DNA of 64,000 nucleotides from assembly GCF_001467895.1 (NCBI RefSeq), contig NZ_LNYO01000023.1, positions 17,414 to 81,413 on the forward strand, read 5' to 3'. Shown here piece after piece: positions 1 through 9,956 of this stretch. This DNA is from Legionella nautarum (GTDB taxonomy: Bacteria > Pseudomonadota > Gammaproteobacteria > Legionellales > Legionellaceae). A model generated the notes under the pieces. The model saw only the letters and a list, made by a program, of their open reading frames with translations. It had not been told where the DNA came from and ran no database searches. Within the stretch, counting starts at the first letter, position 1. Every line of letters starts with the position of its first letter. The position numbers and the translations under genes are program-made.

Positions 1-566
1 TAAATGAAGAAATCTTCGGATATAACTATAACGAAGGTTTGGTTCATCAAGCTGTAGTTGCATTCATGAATAATTCCCGTAGTGGAAACAGTGCGCAAAA
101 AACACGTGCTGAAGTACGTGGTGGCGGAAGAAAACCTTGGCGTCAAAAAGGTACTGGTAGAGCTCGTGCAGGAACAATTCGTAGTCCGATTTGGCGTTCT
201 GGTGGCGTAACTTTCGCATCAAAGAAAAGAGATTATAGCCAAAAACTTAATAAAAAAATGTACAAACGAGCATTGCGTAGTATAATCTCCGAGCTAAATC
301 GTTCTGGTAACTTAATTGTTGTTAGTAATTTCCAATGTCAATCCCATAAGACAAAAGACTTTATCGCAAAAATGAAAGACCTGGATCTTCAAAACGCATT
401 AATCGTTATGAACGAAGTTGGCGAACAAGAATATCTGGCTTCACGTAATTTAATCCAATTTGATATCTGCGATGTCAGTTGCTTAGATCCAGTTAGTTTA
501 CTTCGCTTTGAAAAGGTGCTTATGACTGAAGAAGCCATTAAAAACTTAGAGGAGCAGTTACAATGA
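1..566 (+). CDS. rplD: 50S ribosomal protein L4 (5' partial)
   Basis: L4 is a 23S rRNA-binding protein of the large subunit that lines the exit tunnel. In E. coli it also represses the S10 operon. The reading frame is open from base 3 to the stop at 564-566, giving 187 residues against about 201 in E. coli, so roughly the first 14 residues lie upstream of the window. Recognisable blocks are [23 protein letters not shown] (here [15 protein letters not shown]) and [12 protein letters not shown]. The TTG at 39 is internal and is not the start. The gene overlaps rplW by 4 bp (ATGA), as expected in this operon. Confidence 0.97.
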   Translation, partial: NEEIFGYNYNEGLVHQAVVAFMNNSRSGNSAQKTRAEVRGGGRKPWRQKGTGRARAGTIRSPIWRSGGVTFASKKRDYSQKLNKKMYKRALRSIISELNRSGNLIVVSNFQCQSHKTKDFIAKMKDLDLQNALIVMNEVGEQEYLASRNLIQFDICDVSCLDPVSLLRFEKVLMTEEAIKNLEEQLQ

Positions 567-859
567 ATGCAGAACGTTTGTTAATGATACTGCGTGAACC
601 CCATACCTCTGAAAAAACAACAGTTATGGCTGATAAGTTCAAACAGTTTACCTTTAAGGTATTAAAAACGGCTACTAAACAAGAGATTAAATTGGCTGTT
701 GAACACATGTTTAATGTTAAAGTCAAAAACGTGTCAGTAATCAATGTCAAAGGGAAAACAAAACGTTTCAAACAAATGACTGGTAAAAGGTCTGATTGGA
801 AAAAAGCTTTTGTTTCTTTACATGAGAATTATGACATCGACTTTACCGTGACTGAATAA
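563..859 (+). CDS. rplW: 50S ribosomal protein L23
   Basis: L23 sits at the mouth of the exit tunnel and is the docking site for trigger factor and SRP. The 98-residue length matches the family (about 100). Visible features are the N-terminal [11 protein letters not shown] segment and the basic loop [20 protein letters not shown]. The start ATG overlaps the rplD stop (ATGA), which implies translational coupling. It lies between L4 and L2 in the standard S10 operon order. Confidence 0.97.
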   Translation: MNAERLLMILREPHTSEKTTVMADKFKQFTFKVLKTATKQEIKLAVEHMFNVKVKNVSVINVKGKTKRFKQMTGKRSDWKKAFVSLHENYDIDFTVTE

Positions 860-870
860 GGCAGACTAAG

Positions 871-1698
871 ATGGCATTATTAAAATCTAAACCAACATCA
901 CCAGGAAAACGTGGTGAAATAAGAGTTGTGCACCACAATATTCACAAAGGGCGCCCATACGGACCGCTAGTTGAAAAGTTGAATAAGACTGGTGGGAGAA
1001 ATAATCAAGGAAGAATTACCGTTCGCCACATCGGTGGTGGTGTTCGAGCTAAATACCGCATAATTGATTTTAAAAGAAACAAGGACGGTATCGAAGCGAG
1101 AGTCGAGCGTTTGGAGTATGATCCAAATCGTTCTGCCTTAATTGCTTTAGTTGTTTACAAAGACGGCGAACGACGTTACATTATTGCACCTTCTGGCTTA
1201 GAAGCCGGCAACACAATAGTAAGCGGTGAAGATTCACCGATTAGTGTTGGAAATTGCCTTCCATTGCGAAATATTCCAGTTGGTACAACTATTCATTGCG
1301 TTGAAATGAAGCCGGGTAAAGGCGCTCAACTATTGAGAAGTGCGGGTTGCAGCGGTCAAATTGTAGCTAAAGAAGGCATGTATGCCACTCTAAAATTGCG
1401 CTCAGGTGAGATGCGTAAAGTTTTAGCTACATGTAGAGCAGTCATTGGTGAAGTAAGCAATAGCGAGCATAGCCTACGAGCTCTTGGAAAAGCAGGTGCC
1501 AAACGTTGGAGAGGTATAAGACCTACAGTGCGTGGTGTTGCTATGAACCCAGTTGACCACCCACATGGTGGTGGTGAAGGGCGAACTTCGGGCGGACGTC
1601 ACCCCGTATCTCCGTGGGGTGTACCGACAAAAGGGTACAAAACGAGAAGTAATAAACGTACAGATCGTTTTATCGTCAGAAGACGTAAGAAGAAATAA
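871..1698 (+). CDS. rplB: 50S ribosomal protein L2
   Basis: L2 is a universal large-subunit protein required for subunit joining and for building the peptidyl-transferase region. The length is 275 residues (E. coli 273). The C-terminal hallmark [18 protein letters not shown] contains the conserved His of the peptidyl-transferase-proximal loop. The N-terminus [15 protein letters not shown] and the basic C-terminus [10 protein letters not shown] are also typical. It starts 11 bp after rplW. Confidence 0.98.
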   Translation: MALLKSKPTSPGKRGEIRVVHHNIHKGRPYGPLVEKLNKTGGRNNQGRITVRHIGGGVRAKYRIIDFKRNKDGIEARVERLEYDPNRSALIALVVYKDGERRYIIAPSGLEAGNTIVSGEDSPISVGNCLPLRNIPVGTTIHCVEMKPGKGAQLLRSAGCSGQIVAKEGMYATLKLRSGEMRKVLATCRAVIGEVSNSEHSLRALGKAGAKRWRGIRPTVRGVAMNPVDHPHGGGEGRTSGGRHPVSPWGVPTKGYKTRSNKRTDRFIVRRRKKK

Positions 1699-1718
1699 TT
1701 AGCTAAGAGGATATCAAA

Positions 1719-1997
1719 GTGGCACGTTCTATTAGAAAGGGTCCTTTTATCGATCATCACTTAATGAAAAAAATAGAAGTGGCGATTGAAACTAAGTCCA
1801 AAAAACCAATTAAAACCTGGTCCAGGCGTTCGACAATTGTTCCTGAGATGATCGATCTCACAATTGCGGTTCATAATGGCAAAGATCATGTTCCAGTTTA
1901 TATTACTGATAACATGGTTGGTCATAAACTAGGTGAGTTCGCCATGACTCGTACATTCAAAGGCCATTCTGGAGACAGAAAAGCCAAAGGTAAGTAA
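1719..1997 (+). CDS. rpsS: 30S ribosomal protein S19
   Basis: S19 is a small-subunit head protein that pairs with S13 near the A-site tRNA. It has 92 residues and begins at a GTG (1719) preceded by AAGAGG. The family opening [14 protein letters not shown] and the block [16 protein letters not shown] are both present. The position after rplB is the standard order. Confidence 0.97.
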   Translation: MARSIRKGPFIDHHLMKKIEVAIETKSKKPIKTWSRRSTIVPEMIDLTIAVHNGKDHVPVYITDNMVGHKLGEFAMTRTFKGHSGDRKAKGK

Positions 1998-2006
1998 GAG
2001 GCAATG

Positions 2007-2342
2007 ATGGAAGTTACAGCAAAATTAAAAAATGCACCACTTTCTGCTCAAAAGGGTAGATTGGTTGCCGATATGATTCGCAAGATGGATGTTTCAAGAG
2101 CTATTGATGTTCTGAAATTTACCCCTAAAAAGGGTGCTCAACTAATGTTAAAATTATTAGAATCTGCTATTGCTAATGCAGAAAATAATAATGGCGCCGA
2201 CATCGACGAATTAAAGGTAGGTGTGGTTCATGTGGATGAGGCAGCTACTTTGAAGCGAATTAGCCCTCGAGCTAAAGGTCGCGCAAACCGCATATGCAAG
2301 CGTACCTGCCACATCACAATTAAAGTGTCTGACGAGGAATAG
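2007..2342 (+). CDS. rplV: 50S ribosomal protein L22
   Basis: L22 extends a beta-hairpin into the exit tunnel. Two tandem ATGs occur (2004 and 2007). The second is preferred because its spacing from the AGAGG Shine-Dalgarno sequence is 5 nt and it gives MEVTAKL, matching the E. coli METIAKH opening. The resulting length is 111 residues. The hairpin block [20 protein letters not shown] is recognisable. It precedes rpsC by 2 bp. Confidence 0.96.
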   Translation: MEVTAKLKNAPLSAQKGRLVADMIRKMDVSRAIDVLKFTPKKGAQLMLKLLESAIANAENNNGADIDELKVGVVHVDEAATLKRISPRAKGRANRICKRTCHITIKVSDEE

Positions 2343-2344
2343 CA

Positions 2345-3001
2345 ATGGGACAGAAAGTAAACCCAATAGGTATACGATTAGGTATAACGCAAGATTGGAA
2401 TTCTAAATGGTTTGCAAGTAAAAACTATGCGCAACTTCTGAACCAAGATATCAATCTTCGTAAAGCGCTAAAGAAAAAGCTTATGGCAGCTGCAGTATCT
2501 AAGATTAGGATAGAAAGACCAGCAAATAATGCTGTAGTTACAATCCATACTGCGCGTCCTGGTGTGATTATTGGTAAGAAGGGCGGTGGTATCGAAGCGC
2601 TAAGAGCTGAGATTGCAGAAAAACTTGGTGTACCTGTTCACTTAAATATAGAAGAAGTACGAAAACCAGAATTAGATTCTACCTTGGTCGCTGAAGGAAT
2701 TGCACAGCAGTTAGAGCAACGTGTAATGTTTAGACGTGCCATGAAACGAGCAGTAACCTCAGCATTAAAAGCTGGTGCTAAAGGTATTAAAATCTGTGTA
2801 AGTGGACGTTTAGGCGGTGCAGAAATTGCGCGTAGTGAATGGTACCGAGAAGGAAGAGTTCCTTTGCATACTTTCCGGGCGGATGTCGATTATGGCACTG
2901 CTGAGGCGAAAACTACTTATGGAATCATAGGTGTTAAAGTCTGGATCTTCAAAGGTGAAGTGCTTCCGCAGAAAAACCGTAATACAGAAAGCGGTAAGTG
3001 A
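2345..3001 (+). CDS. rpsC: 30S ribosomal protein S3
   Basis: S3 is a small-subunit head protein at the mRNA entry channel with helicase-like activity. It has 218 residues. The N-terminus [14 protein letters not shown] is universal in bacterial S3. The KH-domain loop [11 protein letters not shown] lies near residue 80, and the C-terminal domain carries [14 protein letters not shown]. It is tightly packed between rplV and rplP. Confidence 0.98.
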   Translation: MGQKVNPIGIRLGITQDWNSKWFASKNYAQLLNQDINLRKALKKKLMAAAVSKIRIERPANNAVVTIHTARPGVIIGKKGGGIEALRAEIAEKLGVPVHLNIEEVRKPELDSTLVAEGIAQQLEQRVMFRRAMKRAVTSALKAGAKGIKICVSGRLGGAEIARSEWYREGRVPLHTFRADVDYGTAEAKTTYGIIGVKVWIFKGEVLPQKNRNTESGK

Positions 3002-3016
3002 GTGAGGAATTAAATC

Positions 3017-3430
3017 ATGTTACAGCCAAAACGAACGAAATATCGTAAGCAAATGAAGGGTAGAAACCGTGGTTTAGCTCACAAAGGTTCTTCAGTTAGC
3101 TTCGGTGAGTTTGGTCTTAAGGCGCTCGAAAGAGGCCGATTAACTGCCCGTCAAATTGAAGCAGCAAGAAGGGCAATGACAAGACACATTAAGCGTGGTG
3201 GTAAGATTTGGATTAGAGTGTTTCCCGATAAACCAATTACACAAAAACCTCTTGAAGTTCGACAAGGTAAAGGTAAGGGTAGCGTTGAATATTGGGTTGC
3301 TCAAATTCAACCGGGTAAAGTCTTGTTTGAAATGGAAGGTGTTAGTAAAGAATTAGCGATGGAAGCTTTTAATCTTGCTAAGGCGAAACTACCTTTCAAA
3401 GTAATATTTGAAGAACGCAAGGTGATGTGA
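3017..3430 (+). CDS. rplP: 50S ribosomal protein L16
   Basis: L16 is a late-assembling large-subunit protein that contacts A-site tRNA. It has 137 residues (E. coli 136), beginning [19 protein letters not shown]. The core includes [17 protein letters not shown]. The Arg in the RMGKGKG-type loop that is hydroxylated in E. coli falls in the segment read here as [15 protein letters not shown]. The stop overlaps the downstream rpmC start by one base. Confidence 0.97.
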   Translation: MLQPKRTKYRKQMKGRNRGLAHKGSSVSFGEFGLKALERGRLTARQIEAARRAMTRHIKRGGKIWIRVFPDKPITQKPLEVRQGKGKGSVEYWVAQIQPGKVLFEMEGVSKELAMEAFNLAKAKLPFKVIFEERKVM

Positions 3431-3636
3431 TGAAAGAATTTGTTAAAGAGCTAAGAGGCTTTACTGATAAACAATTAAATGAAGAGCTGCTGACTCTACG
3501 TAAAAAGCAATTTAGCCTACGGATGAAAAAAGCAAGTGGTACTCTGGATAAGACTCACGAAGTCACTCAAGTCAGAAAGGCTATTGCTCAAATTAAAACG
3601 ATTATGTCAGAGAAGGTAGGTAAGAGCGATGACTAA
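3430..3636 (+). CDS. rpmC: 50S ribosomal protein L29
   Basis: L29 is a small two-helix protein near the tunnel exit. The ATG at 3430 overlaps the rplP stop (TGATG) and gives [11 protein letters not shown], 68 residues. A GTG one codon upstream (3427) is possible but less family-like. The helical block [15 protein letters not shown] and the tail LIKT-like QIKTIMSEK match L29. It overlaps rpsQ by 8 bp. Confidence 0.95.
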   Translation: MKEFVKELRGFTDKQLNEELLTLRKKQFSLRMKKASGTLDKTHEVTQVRKAIAQIKTIMSEKVGKSDD

Positions 3637-3883
3637 TAGCAGCGAAACAAAAGGCAGGACACTAGTCGGAAAAATAGTCAGTGATAAAATGCAAAAAACT
3701 ATTGTAGTCATGGTTGAGCGCACTGTTAGACATCCAAAGTACGGTAAAATCTTGAGACGTAGAACTAAGCTCCACGCTCACGATGAAAATCAAGTTGGAA
3801 AAATTGGGAATACAGTAAAAATACGAGAATCTCGACCACTCTCAAAAATGAAAAGTTGGGTACTAGTTGAAGTAATTTCCTGA
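3629..3883 (+). CDS. rpsQ: 30S ribosomal protein S17
   Basis: S17 is an OB-fold protein that binds the 5' domain of 16S rRNA. It has 84 residues. The motif [19 protein letters not shown] and the later [19 protein letters not shown] segment ([15 protein letters not shown]) are diagnostic. It is the last gene of the S10 operon in E. coli. Here it is followed by an 87-bp gap carrying a promoter-like sequence. Confidence 0.97.
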   Translation: MTNSSETKGRTLVGKIVSDKMQKTIVVMVERTVRHPKYGKILRRRTKLHAHDENQVGKIGNTVKIRESRPLSKMKSWVLVEVIS

Positions 3884-3910
3884 TATTCATTTGTTTTACT
3901 TTTAAAAATC

Positions 3911-3935
3911 TGAGAGGGCTGATATAATCAGCAGC
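3911..3935 (+). promoter_or_regulatory. Probable spc-operon promoter in the S17-L14 gap
   Basis: The only sizeable gap between rpsQ and rplN contains TGATATAAT (3920-3928), a perfect extended -10 element, with no good -35. In E. coli the spc promoter occupies the same gap. The sequence is also an inverted repeat (GCTGAT-ATA-ATCAGC) followed by AGCCTTTTT, so it could fold as a weak terminator or attenuator of the S10 operon. The two readings cannot be separated from sequence alone. Confidence 0.55.
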
Positions 3936-3970
3936 CTTTTTCTGGTCGAATTTAGAGCTGGAGAATAGTA

Positions 3971-4336
3971 ATGATACAAATGCAGACTGTGCTCGAGGTT
4001 GCAGACAACAGTGGAGCACGCAAAGTGATGTGTATCAAGGTGCTTGGCGGGTCACATAGACGTTACGCCCGCGTTGGTGATGTTATTAAAGTAAGCATTA
4101 AAGATGCGATACCACGCAGTAAGGTGAAAAAAGGCGCAGTAATGAAGGCGGTTGTTGTTAGAACTAGCCAAGGTGTGCGCCGTGATGATGGATCACTCAT
4201 TCGTTTTGATGGTAATGCTGCTGTGCTTTTAAATAACCAAAATGAGCCTATTGGTACACGTATATTTGGGCCAGTAACTCGTGAGCTAAGAGAGCGGTTT
4301 ATGAAAATCATTTCTCTTGCAGCTGAAGTATTGTGA
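3971..4336 (+). CDS. rplN: 50S ribosomal protein L14
   Basis: L14 is a five-stranded barrel protein at the subunit interface and the docking site of the silencing factor RsfS. It has 121 residues (E. coli 123). The opening [17 protein letters not shown] and the block [15 protein letters not shown] are nearly identical to the E. coli protein. It is the first gene of the spc operon, after the promoter-like gap. Confidence 0.98.
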   Translation: MIQMQTVLEVADNSGARKVMCIKVLGGSHRRYARVGDVIKVSIKDAIPRSKVKKGAVMKAVVVRTSQGVRRDDGSLIRFDGNAAVLLNNQNEPIGTRIFGPVTRELRERFMKIISLAAEVL

Positions 4337-4348
4337 GAAGGATTAGTT

Positions 4349-4675
4349 ATGAAGCGCATAAAATTAGGTGATACCGTTATTATTATCGCCGGTAAAAGCA
4401 AAGGCCATGTGGGTAAAATAACACGGGTTTTTGGTAGCAGTGTGATTGTTGAAGGTGCAAACCTTATCAAGAAACACGTGAAGCCTAATCCACAGTTAGA
4501 GCAAAGAGGAGGGATTATCTCTCGCGAAGCTCCATTGGATGCTTCGAACGTTGCTATTTATAATCCTGTATCTAAAAAAGCAGATAAAGTCGGATTCAAA
4601 TATCTTGAGAAAGACGGCAAAAAGCACAAAGTTAGATACTTTAAATCAAACAACGAAATGATTGACTCTGTCTAA
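4349..4675 (+). CDS. rplX: 50S ribosomal protein L24
   Basis: L24 is an early assembly protein with a KOW motif. It has 108 residues. The KOW segment GDTVIIIAGKSKGHVGKI is at the N-terminus and VEGANLIKKHVKPNP follows. It sits 12 bp after rplN. Confidence 0.97.
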   Translation: MKRIKLGDTVIIIAGKSKGHVGKITRVFGSSVIVEGANLIKKHVKPNPQLEQRGGIISREAPLDASNVAIYNPVSKKADKVGFKYLEKDGKKHKVRYFKSNNEMIDSV

Positions 4676-4688
4676 TTAGGTGACTGAA

Positions 4689-5240
4689 ATGGCAAGACTT
4701 AAACAGTTTTATAAGAAAGAAGTAGTCGAAATGATGATGAAGAAGTTCGGCTACAAAAGTGTTATGGAAGTACCCAAGATTCTAAAAATAACTTTGAATA
4801 TGGGTGTTGGAGAAGCAGTTGGTGATAAGAAAGTCATGAATCATGCAGTGGAAGATATGACTTTAATATCTGGACAAAAGCCAGTAGTAACCAAAGCTAG
4901 AAAATCAATTGCAGGCTTTAAAATACGTGAGGGCTGGCCAATTGGGTGTAAAGTGACGCTAAGACGTGAACGCATGTATGAATTTTTAGATAGACTTATA
5001 ACAATTACATTGCCGCGCGTACGTGATTTCCGTGGACTAAATCCTAAATCCTTTGATGGTACAGGAAACTATAGCATGGGTATTCATGAACAACTCGTCT
5101 TCCCAGAAATTGATTTTGATAAAACTGATGGGATTCGTGGATTAGATATTTGTATCACTACCAGTGCTAAGACAAACGAAGAAGCGAAGGCCTTGTTAGA
5201 AGCATTCAACCTGCCTTTGAAAGACAGAGATAAACACTAA
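4689..5240 (+). CDS. rplE: 50S ribosomal protein L5
   Basis: L5 binds 5S rRNA in the central protuberance. An upstream GTG at 4680 is in frame. The ATG at 4689 is preferred because AGGTGA lies 5 nt upstream and the product then begins [13 protein letters not shown], as in E. coli MAKLHDYYKDEVV. The length is 183 residues. Conserved blocks are [29 protein letters not shown] and RDFRGL. In E. coli S8 represses the spc operon at this gene's start. Confidence 0.96.
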   Translation: MARLKQFYKKEVVEMMMKKFGYKSVMEVPKILKITLNMGVGEAVGDKKVMNHAVEDMTLISGQKPVVTKARKSIAGFKIREGWPIGCKVTLRRERMYEFLDRLITITLPRVRDFRGLNPKSFDGTGNYSMGIHEQLVFPEIDFDKTDGIRGLDICITTSAKTNEEAKALLEAFNLPLKDRDKH

Positions 5241-5254
5241 GAAGGGTAATAATT

Positions 5255-5557
5255 GTGGCTAAAAAATCAATGCTCGCTCGCGAAAATAAGCGCTCAAAAC
5301 TAGTCGCGAAATACAGAGAGCGAAGAAACAAATTAAAAGTTTTAATTAAGTCGTCCACGGACTTTGAAGAAATTATGGAAGCACAAGCAAAGCTAGCAAA
5401 GCTTCCTATAAACTCAAATCCTGTACGAAACAGCACGCGTTGCCAACAATGTGGTAGACCGCATGCTGTATATCGCAAGTTTGGACTTTGCAGGATTTGT
5501 TTAAGACAGCAACTAATGACAGGTAATGTCACTGGTGGTCGTAAATCCAGCTGGTAA
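5255..5557 (+). CDS. rpsN: 30S ribosomal protein S14, long form with intact zinc ribbon
   Basis: S14 is a small-subunit head protein. The gene starts at a GTG (5255) preceded by GAAGGG. Its 100 residues make it the long proteobacterial form, which in E. coli has lost the zinc ligands. Here C63-X2-C66 and C79-X2-C82 (CQQCGRPH and LCRICLRQ) form a complete four-Cys ribbon of the kind usually seen in the 61-residue zinc form. The C-terminus GGRKSSW is typical. The order between L5 and S8 is standard. Confidence 0.97.
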   Translation: MAKKSMLARENKRSKLVAKYRERRNKLKVLIKSSTDFEEIMEAQAKLAKLPINSNPVRNSTRCQQCGRPHAVYRKFGLCRICLRQQLMTGNVTGGRKSSW

Positions 5558-5580
5558 ATTTTATTCTATGGAGAATAATT

Positions 5581-5976
5581 GTGAGTATGCATGATCCTGT
5601 TGCTGACATGTTGACTAGAATTAGAAATGGTCAGCAGGCAAAACACCAGAGTGTGACCCTTAATTCATCTAAGCTAAAAGAAGAAATAGCAAGGGTCTTA
5701 AAAGAAGAGGGTTATATATTAGATTATAATGTAGAGCCTTTAGAAAATAATCTTAAATCATTAACGATACGATTAAAGTATTACCATGGCAAACCCGTGA
5801 TTGATAAAATTTTGCGAATTAGCCGTCCTGGTTTAAGAGTATATAAATCGTCTAAAGAATTAACTCCAATCCCAGGCTTTGGAGTAGCTATATTATCTAC
5901 CTCAAAAGGGGTAATGACGCACATAGCTGCAAAAAATAATGGCCTTGGCGGCGAAGTTCTTTGTGAAGTGGCCTAA
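5581..5976 (+). CDS. rpsH: 30S ribosomal protein S8
   Basis: S8 is a central-domain 16S rRNA-binding protein and, in E. coli, the autogenous repressor of the spc operon. The 131-residue product starts at a GTG (5581) after TATGGAG. The opening [17 protein letters not shown] and the C-terminal [13 protein letters not shown]...GGEVLC block are diagnostic. Confidence 0.97.
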   Translation: MSMHDPVADMLTRIRNGQQAKHQSVTLNSSKLKEEIARVLKEEGYILDYNVEPLENNLKSLTIRLKYYHGKPVIDKILRISRPGLRVYKSSKELTPIPGFGVAILSTSKGVMTHIAAKNNGLGGEVLCEVA

Positions 5977-5993
5977 TACTTGAGAGGAATGAA

Positions 5994-6536
5994 ATGTCTA
6001 GAGTAGCAAAAGCCCCAATACTATTGCCAGCTAATGTTGAGCTGACTGTGGGCAAAGACACTTTAACAGTCAAAGGACCTAAAGGGTCTCTAGTTCAGCA
6101 TTATAATAAGCATGTAGATGTTAGTAAGTGCAAAGAAGATAAGAATAAAGTTATTTTTAAACCAGCGTCTAATGATCCTAATGCTTGGGCACAAGCGGGT
6201 ACTGTGCGTGCTTTAGTAAATAATATGGTTAAAGGGGTAACCAATGGTTTTGACCTTACCCTTGAATTAGTTGGTGTCGGTTATAGGGCTCAATCCAACA
6301 ATAAAGCAGTGACCTTATCATTGGGTTATTCTCATCCTATTGAGTATAAACTGCCTGAAGGTGTGACTGTTGAGACACCAAACAATACCACTATTATTAT
6401 TCGCGGAATCGATAAACAGCTTTTGGGTCAAGTTGCTTCTGAAATTCGTGGTTTTAGGCCACCAGAGCCCTATAAAGGTAAAGGTGTTAAATACGCAGGC
6501 GAAGTAATTATTCGTAAAGAAGCCAAAAAGAAATAA
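5994..6536 (+). CDS. rplF: 50S ribosomal protein L6
   Basis: L6 is a two-domain protein near the GTPase-associated centre. It has 180 residues (E. coli 177). The N-terminus MSRVAKAPILLPANVE, the GVGYRAQ block and the C-terminal motif RPPEPYKGKGVKYAGE are family hallmarks. Confidence 0.97.
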   Translation: MSRVAKAPILLPANVELTVGKDTLTVKGPKGSLVQHYNKHVDVSKCKEDKNKVIFKPASNDPNAWAQAGTVRALVNNMVKGVTNGFDLTLELVGVGYRAQSNNKAVTLSLGYSHPIEYKLPEGVTVETPNNTTIIIRGIDKQLLGQVASEIRGFRPPEPYKGKGVKYAGEVIIRKEAKKK

Positions 6537-6546
6537 GGTGTAAATC

Positions 6547-6903
6547 ATGAATAAAGAGAAAGCACGAATAAGACGCGGATTAAAAACAAAAGCGATCCTG
6601 CGTCATTCAACCAGACCAAGATTAGTAGTTCACAGAAGTGGCTCACATATCTACGCTCAGATTATCGTTCGCGGAGAAAAGGGTAGTATTGTTGTTGTCG
6701 CATCGTCAACTCTTGATAAAGAGCTAAAATCTTCTCTTGCAAAGACAAAGGTTGAACAAGCTGAACAAGTTGGCAAATTACTCGGAGAGAGAGCGAAAGC
6801 CAAGAATATTATTGACGTCTCTTTTGATCGTGCAGGATACAGATACCATGGCCGCGTAAAAGCTTTAGCCAATGGGGCACGTGAAGCTGGGTTGAATTTT
6901 TAA
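6547..6903 (+). CDS. rplR: 50S ribosomal protein L18
   Basis: L18 is a 5S rRNA-binding protein of the central protuberance. It has 118 residues (E. coli 117). The block RLVVHRSGSHIYAQII and the C-terminal FDRAGYRYHGRVKALANGAREAGL are unmistakable. Confidence 0.97.
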   Translation: MNKEKARIRRGLKTKAILRHSTRPRLVVHRSGSHIYAQIIVRGEKGSIVVVASSTLDKELKSSLAKTKVEQAEQVGKLLGERAKAKNIIDVSFDRAGYRYHGRVKALANGAREAGLNF

Positions 6904-6912
6904 GGAACGGTT

Positions 6913-7422
6913 ATGGCATTTGATGAATCTACAAAAACCGAAGGATATCAAGAAAAGCTCGTATCGGTTACTCGTACTGCTAAGGTAGTTAAAGGTGGTC
7001 GTGTTTTTGGTTTTGCGGTATTAGTCGTGATTGGTGATGGCAAAGGAAAAGTTGGTTACGGACGTGGTAAAGCACGTGAAGTTCCAATCGCTATCCAGAA
7101 AGCGATGGAGCAAGCTAGAAAGAATATGACTTACATACCTTTGGCAGGCAAAACCATACATCATGAAATTACTTGGAACTATGGTGCTTCAAAGGTATTT
7201 ATGAAACCAGCTAGTGAAGGTACAGGAATTATTGCAGGCGGAGCAATGCGTGCAGTATTAGAGGTTCTTGGTGTACAAAATATCCTAGCTAAAAGCATTG
7301 GATCTACCAATCCAAGTAATATTGTTCGTGCGACTATAGGCGCACTTACTAATATAGGAACACCTGATTATGTAGCTGCAAAACGCGGTAAATCAGTTGA
7401 AGAAATAATGGCGGGCGAATAA
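6913..7422 (+). CDS. rpsE: 30S ribosomal protein S5
   Basis: S5 is a translational-fidelity protein at the mRNA entry channel. It has 169 residues. The loop [14 protein letters not shown] is the S5 signature and the second domain has [15 protein letters not shown]. The stop overlaps the rpmD start by one base (TAATG). Confidence 0.97.
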   Translation: MAFDESTKTEGYQEKLVSVTRTAKVVKGGRVFGFAVLVVIGDGKGKVGYGRGKAREVPIAIQKAMEQARKNMTYIPLAGKTIHHEITWNYGASKVFMKPASEGTGIIAGGAMRAVLEVLGVQNILAKSIGSTNPSNIVRATIGALTNIGTPDYVAAKRGKSVEEIMAGE

Positions 7423-7610
7423 TGAGTAAGAAACTTAAAATCACCTTAGTGAAAAGTACTATTGGTCGAAAGCCAAAACATATAGAAATTGCAAAACAGC
7501 TGGGCTTAGGAAAGTTGAATTCAAGTGTAATCCATCAGGACATTCCTGCGATTCGCGGTTTAATCAATTCTATTTATTACATGATCCAAGTTGAGGAGTG
7601 TGCAAAATGA
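7422..7610 (+). CDS. rpmD: 50S ribosomal protein L30
   Basis: L30 is a small large-subunit protein. It has 62 residues (E. coli 59). The segment [16 protein letters not shown] and the [12 protein letters not shown] turn match the family. It is coupled to rpsE on one side and overlaps rplO on the other. Confidence 0.95.
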   Translation: MSKKLKITLVKSTIGRKPKHIEIAKQLGLGKLNSSVIHQDIPAIRGLINSIYYMIQVEECAK

Positions 7611-8041
7611 ATTTGAATACGATATCTCCCGATCCAGGTTCAAAGCCATGCAGAAGACGAGTTGGTAGAGGAATAGGTTCTGGTTTAGGTAAAACGTGTG
7701 GTAAAGGCCATAAAGGGCAAAAAGCTCGTGCAGGCGGATACCATAAAATTAACTTCGAAGGCGGTCAGATGCCAATCCAGCGTCGTTTGCCTAAGATGGG
7801 TTTTAAATCTCGTGTAGCTAAAATGATTGACCAAATTACATTAGGTGAATTAGCTGGATTAAAAGCTGAATCAGTTGATCTGGAAGTGTTAAAGGCAGCG
7901 GGTTTAGTGAATAAATCTATACGCGAAGTTAAAGTTATTCACTCTGGTGAAATAAACGTTCCAGTAAAGCTTAAAGGCTTACGTGTCACTAAAGGTGCGC
8001 GAGCTGCAATTGAGCAAGCTGGTGGTAGCATTGAAGAGTGA
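7607..8041 (+). CDS. rplO: 50S ribosomal protein L15
   Basis: L15 is a large-subunit protein with an extended Gly/Arg-rich N-terminus. The ATG at 7607 overlaps the rpmD stop (ATGA) with GAGGAG upstream. It gives [14 protein letters not shown], 144 residues, aligned with E. coli MRLNTLSPAEGSK. A GTG at 7598 is in frame but gives an atypical extension. The block [20 protein letters not shown] is diagnostic. Confidence 0.96.
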   Translation: MNLNTISPDPGSKPCRRRVGRGIGSGLGKTCGKGHKGQKARAGGYHKINFEGGQMPIQRRLPKMGFKSRVAKMIDQITLGELAGLKAESVDLEVLKAAGLVNKSIREVKVIHSGEINVPVKLKGLRVTKGARAAIEQAGGSIEE

Positions 8042-8043
8042 CT

Positions 8044-9372
8044 ATGAATAACCAGAGGCAACTATCTGGCCAATCTAAAAGTGGGTTGGCTGAGCTTAAA
8101 TCCAGATTGTTTTTTGTTGCTATAGCAATATTAGTTTATCGCTTAGGCGCTCATATTCCTGTGCCAGGACTTGACCCTCAGAAGTTAGCTAATTTTTTTG
8201 GTGAACAACAAAACACAATTTTTGGATTGTTTAATATGTTTTCGGGAGGTGCATTATCACGTGTAACCGTGTTTGCCATTGGAATAATGCCCTATATTTC
8301 TGCATCCATTATTATACAGTTGTTTTCTGTAGTATCGCCGAAACTTGAGCAGCTTAAAAAGGAAGGTGAGTCAGGCCGGAGAAAAATAAATCAGTACACA
8401 CGGTATTTGACTTTGCTTCTTGCCATATTCCAATCTTTAGGTATGGCTAGATGGTTAGCTGGTCAACAAATTGCAATGCATGCTGATGTCTTTTTTTACT
8501 TCACGGCAGTTGTAACTTTAGTAACTGGAACAATGTTTCTGATGTGGCTAGGGGAGCAAATAACGGAGAAAGGTGTTGGAAATGGGATATCCTTAATTAT
8601 CTTCTCTGGAATTGTATCTAGCATGCCCGGTGCAATTGCATCGATTTTCCAACAGGTAAGAGAAGGCCAGATGCAAGCCTTGACTTTAATCTTAGTTGCA
8701 GCAATCGTAGTAATTGTTACTGGATTTGTTGTCTTTATGGAGAGAGCACAGCGACGTATAAGAGTTAATTACGCACAGCGGACTCATGGAAGAAAGGTTT
8801 ATGCAGCTCAAACAAGTCACTTGCCTTTAAAAATAAATATGTCTGGAGTAATACCACCAATTTTTGCTTCCAGCATTATACTTTTACCAGCCACTCTTGC
8901 TCAGTTTTTCGGTAAAGGTAAAGGTATGGATTGGTTAGCTGATATTGGAATGGCTTTATCGCCTGGTCAACCTCTGTATTTAATCGTATATGCAGCTGCT
9001 ATTTTATTCTTTGCATTCTTTTACGCAGCGCTCGTATTTAATCCAAAGGATACTGCGGACAATTTGAAAAAGTCTGGTGCTTACATACCTGGGATCCGTC
9101 CTGGCGAGCAAACGACCAGATATATCGATTCGGTTATGACGCGTTTGACTTTAGTTGGAGCAATCTATCTTGTATTAGTTTGCTTACTACCACAAATTTT
9201 GATGTATACCTGGCATGTACCTTTTTATTTTGGCGGTACATCATTGTTAATCATTGTGGTTGTAATTATGGACTTTGTAGCTCAGGTTCAAGCCCATCTT
9301 ATGACTCAGCAATATGATTCGTTGATGAAGAAAGCCAACTTTAAGGGAACTAAATTGCCTGGTCTTTTATGA
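8044..9372 (+). CDS. secY: Preprotein translocase subunit SecY
   Basis: SecY is the channel subunit of the SecYEG translocon in the inner membrane. It has 442 residues from the ATG at 8044 (GAAGAG 5 nt upstream); a GTG at 8038 would add two residues. About ten hydrophobic segments are visible. Signatures include [11 protein letters not shown] (TM1/plug region), [20 protein letters not shown] and the cytosolic loop [13 protein letters not shown]. The C-terminal [16 protein letters not shown] is also characteristic. It is the penultimate gene of the spc operon. Confidence 0.98.
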   Translation: MNNQRQLSGQSKSGLAELKSRLFFVAIAILVYRLGAHIPVPGLDPQKLANFFGEQQNTIFGLFNMFSGGALSRVTVFAIGIMPYISASIIIQLFSVVSPKLEQLKKEGESGRRKINQYTRYLTLLLAIFQSLGMARWLAGQQIAMHADVFFYFTAVVTLVTGTMFLMWLGEQITEKGVGNGISLIIFSGIVSSMPGAIASIFQQVREGQMQALTLILVAAIVVIVTGFVVFMERAQRRIRVNYAQRTHGRKVYAAQTSHLPLKINMSGVIPPIFASSIILLPATLAQFFGKGKGMDWLADIGMALSPGQPLYLIVYAAAILFFAFFYAALVFNPKDTADNLKKSGAYIPGIRPGEQTTRYIDSVMTRLTLVGAIYLVLVCLLPQILMYTWHVPFYFGGTSLLIIVVVIMDFVAQVQAHLMTQQYDSLMKKANFKGTKLPGLL

Positions 9373-9390
9373 TTATTATCGGAGTTATTA

Positions 9391-9504
9391 ATGAAAGTTA
9401 GAGCATCAGTAAAACGACTTTGTCGGAACTGCAAAATCATTAAACGGAATGGCGTTATCCGTGTTATATGTAAAGATGCACGACATAAGCAAAGGCAAGG
9501 TTAA
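9391..9504 (+). CDS. rpmJ: 50S ribosomal protein L36 (zinc form)
   Basis: This 37-residue gene begins [20 protein letters not shown] and ends [13 protein letters not shown] plus the later Cys and His (ICKDARH) give the C3H zinc-ribbon ligand set of the C+ form. GGAG precedes the ATG by 6 nt. It lies between secY and rpsM as in E. coli. Confidence 0.96.
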   Translation: MKVRASVKRLCRNCKIIKRNGVIRVICKDARHKQRQG

Positions 9505-9526
9505 ATCCTGCTTGATTTTGGATCAT

Positions 9527-9560
9527 TATAATAGTATTCTTCTGTCCCTTTCTGACAGAA
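9527..9560 (+). promoter_or_regulatory. Alpha-operon leader: -10 element plus hairpin
   Basis: The 78-bp rpmJ-rpsM gap has a consensus TATAAT at 9527-9532 with no convincing -35. It is followed by a 7-bp perfect stem (TTCTGTC at 9540-9546, GACAGAA at 9554-9560, loop 7 nt) and then GGAG and the rpsM ATG. In E. coli the alpha promoter lies here and S4 represses translation at the rpsM leader through an RNA pseudoknot. Whether this stem plays that role is inference. Confidence 0.45.
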
Positions 9561-9582
9561 CAAAAAACGTTCGGAGAAATTA

Positions 9583-9936
9583 ATGGCTCGTATTGCAGGT
9601 GTTAACATACCAGATCACAAACACATCGTGATTGCATTAACGTCAATTTATGGAATTGGTAAAACAACTTCTATTAATTTATGTAAAACAGTTGGGATTG
9701 AACCGTCAACTAAAGTATCCCAGTTATCTGAAGAACAACTGGAAGCTCTACGTACGGAAATTGCTAAGATGACTGTTGAAGGGGATCTACGACGTGTAGT
9801 AACAATGAATATAAAACGTCTCATGGATCTGGGTTGTTACCGCGGTCTTAGACATCGTCGAGGCTTACCTTTAAGAGGACAGCGTACAAAAACAAATGCG
9901 CGTACTCGTAAAGGCCGACGTAAAGGCAGTAACTAA
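9583..9936 (+). CDS. rpsM: 30S ribosomal protein S13
   Basis: S13 is a head protein that bridges to the large subunit and contacts P-site tRNA. It has 117 residues (E. coli 118). [14 protein letters not shown] opens the protein. The helical motif YGIGKTTS and the basic C-terminus [19 protein letters not shown] match the family. It is the first gene of the alpha operon. Confidence 0.97.
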   Translation: MARIAGVNIPDHKHIVIALTSIYGIGKTTSINLCKTVGIEPSTKVSQLSEEQLEALRTEIAKMTVEGDLRRVVTMNIKRLMDLGCYRGLRHRRGLPLRGQRTKTNARTRKGRRKGSN

Positions 9937-9956
9937 TTTATATGTAGGAAAGAGAG

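Noticed and set aside
4063..4470. 135-residue minus-strand frame over rplN-rplX
   Set aside because: Antisense shadow of two certain ribosomal protein genes.
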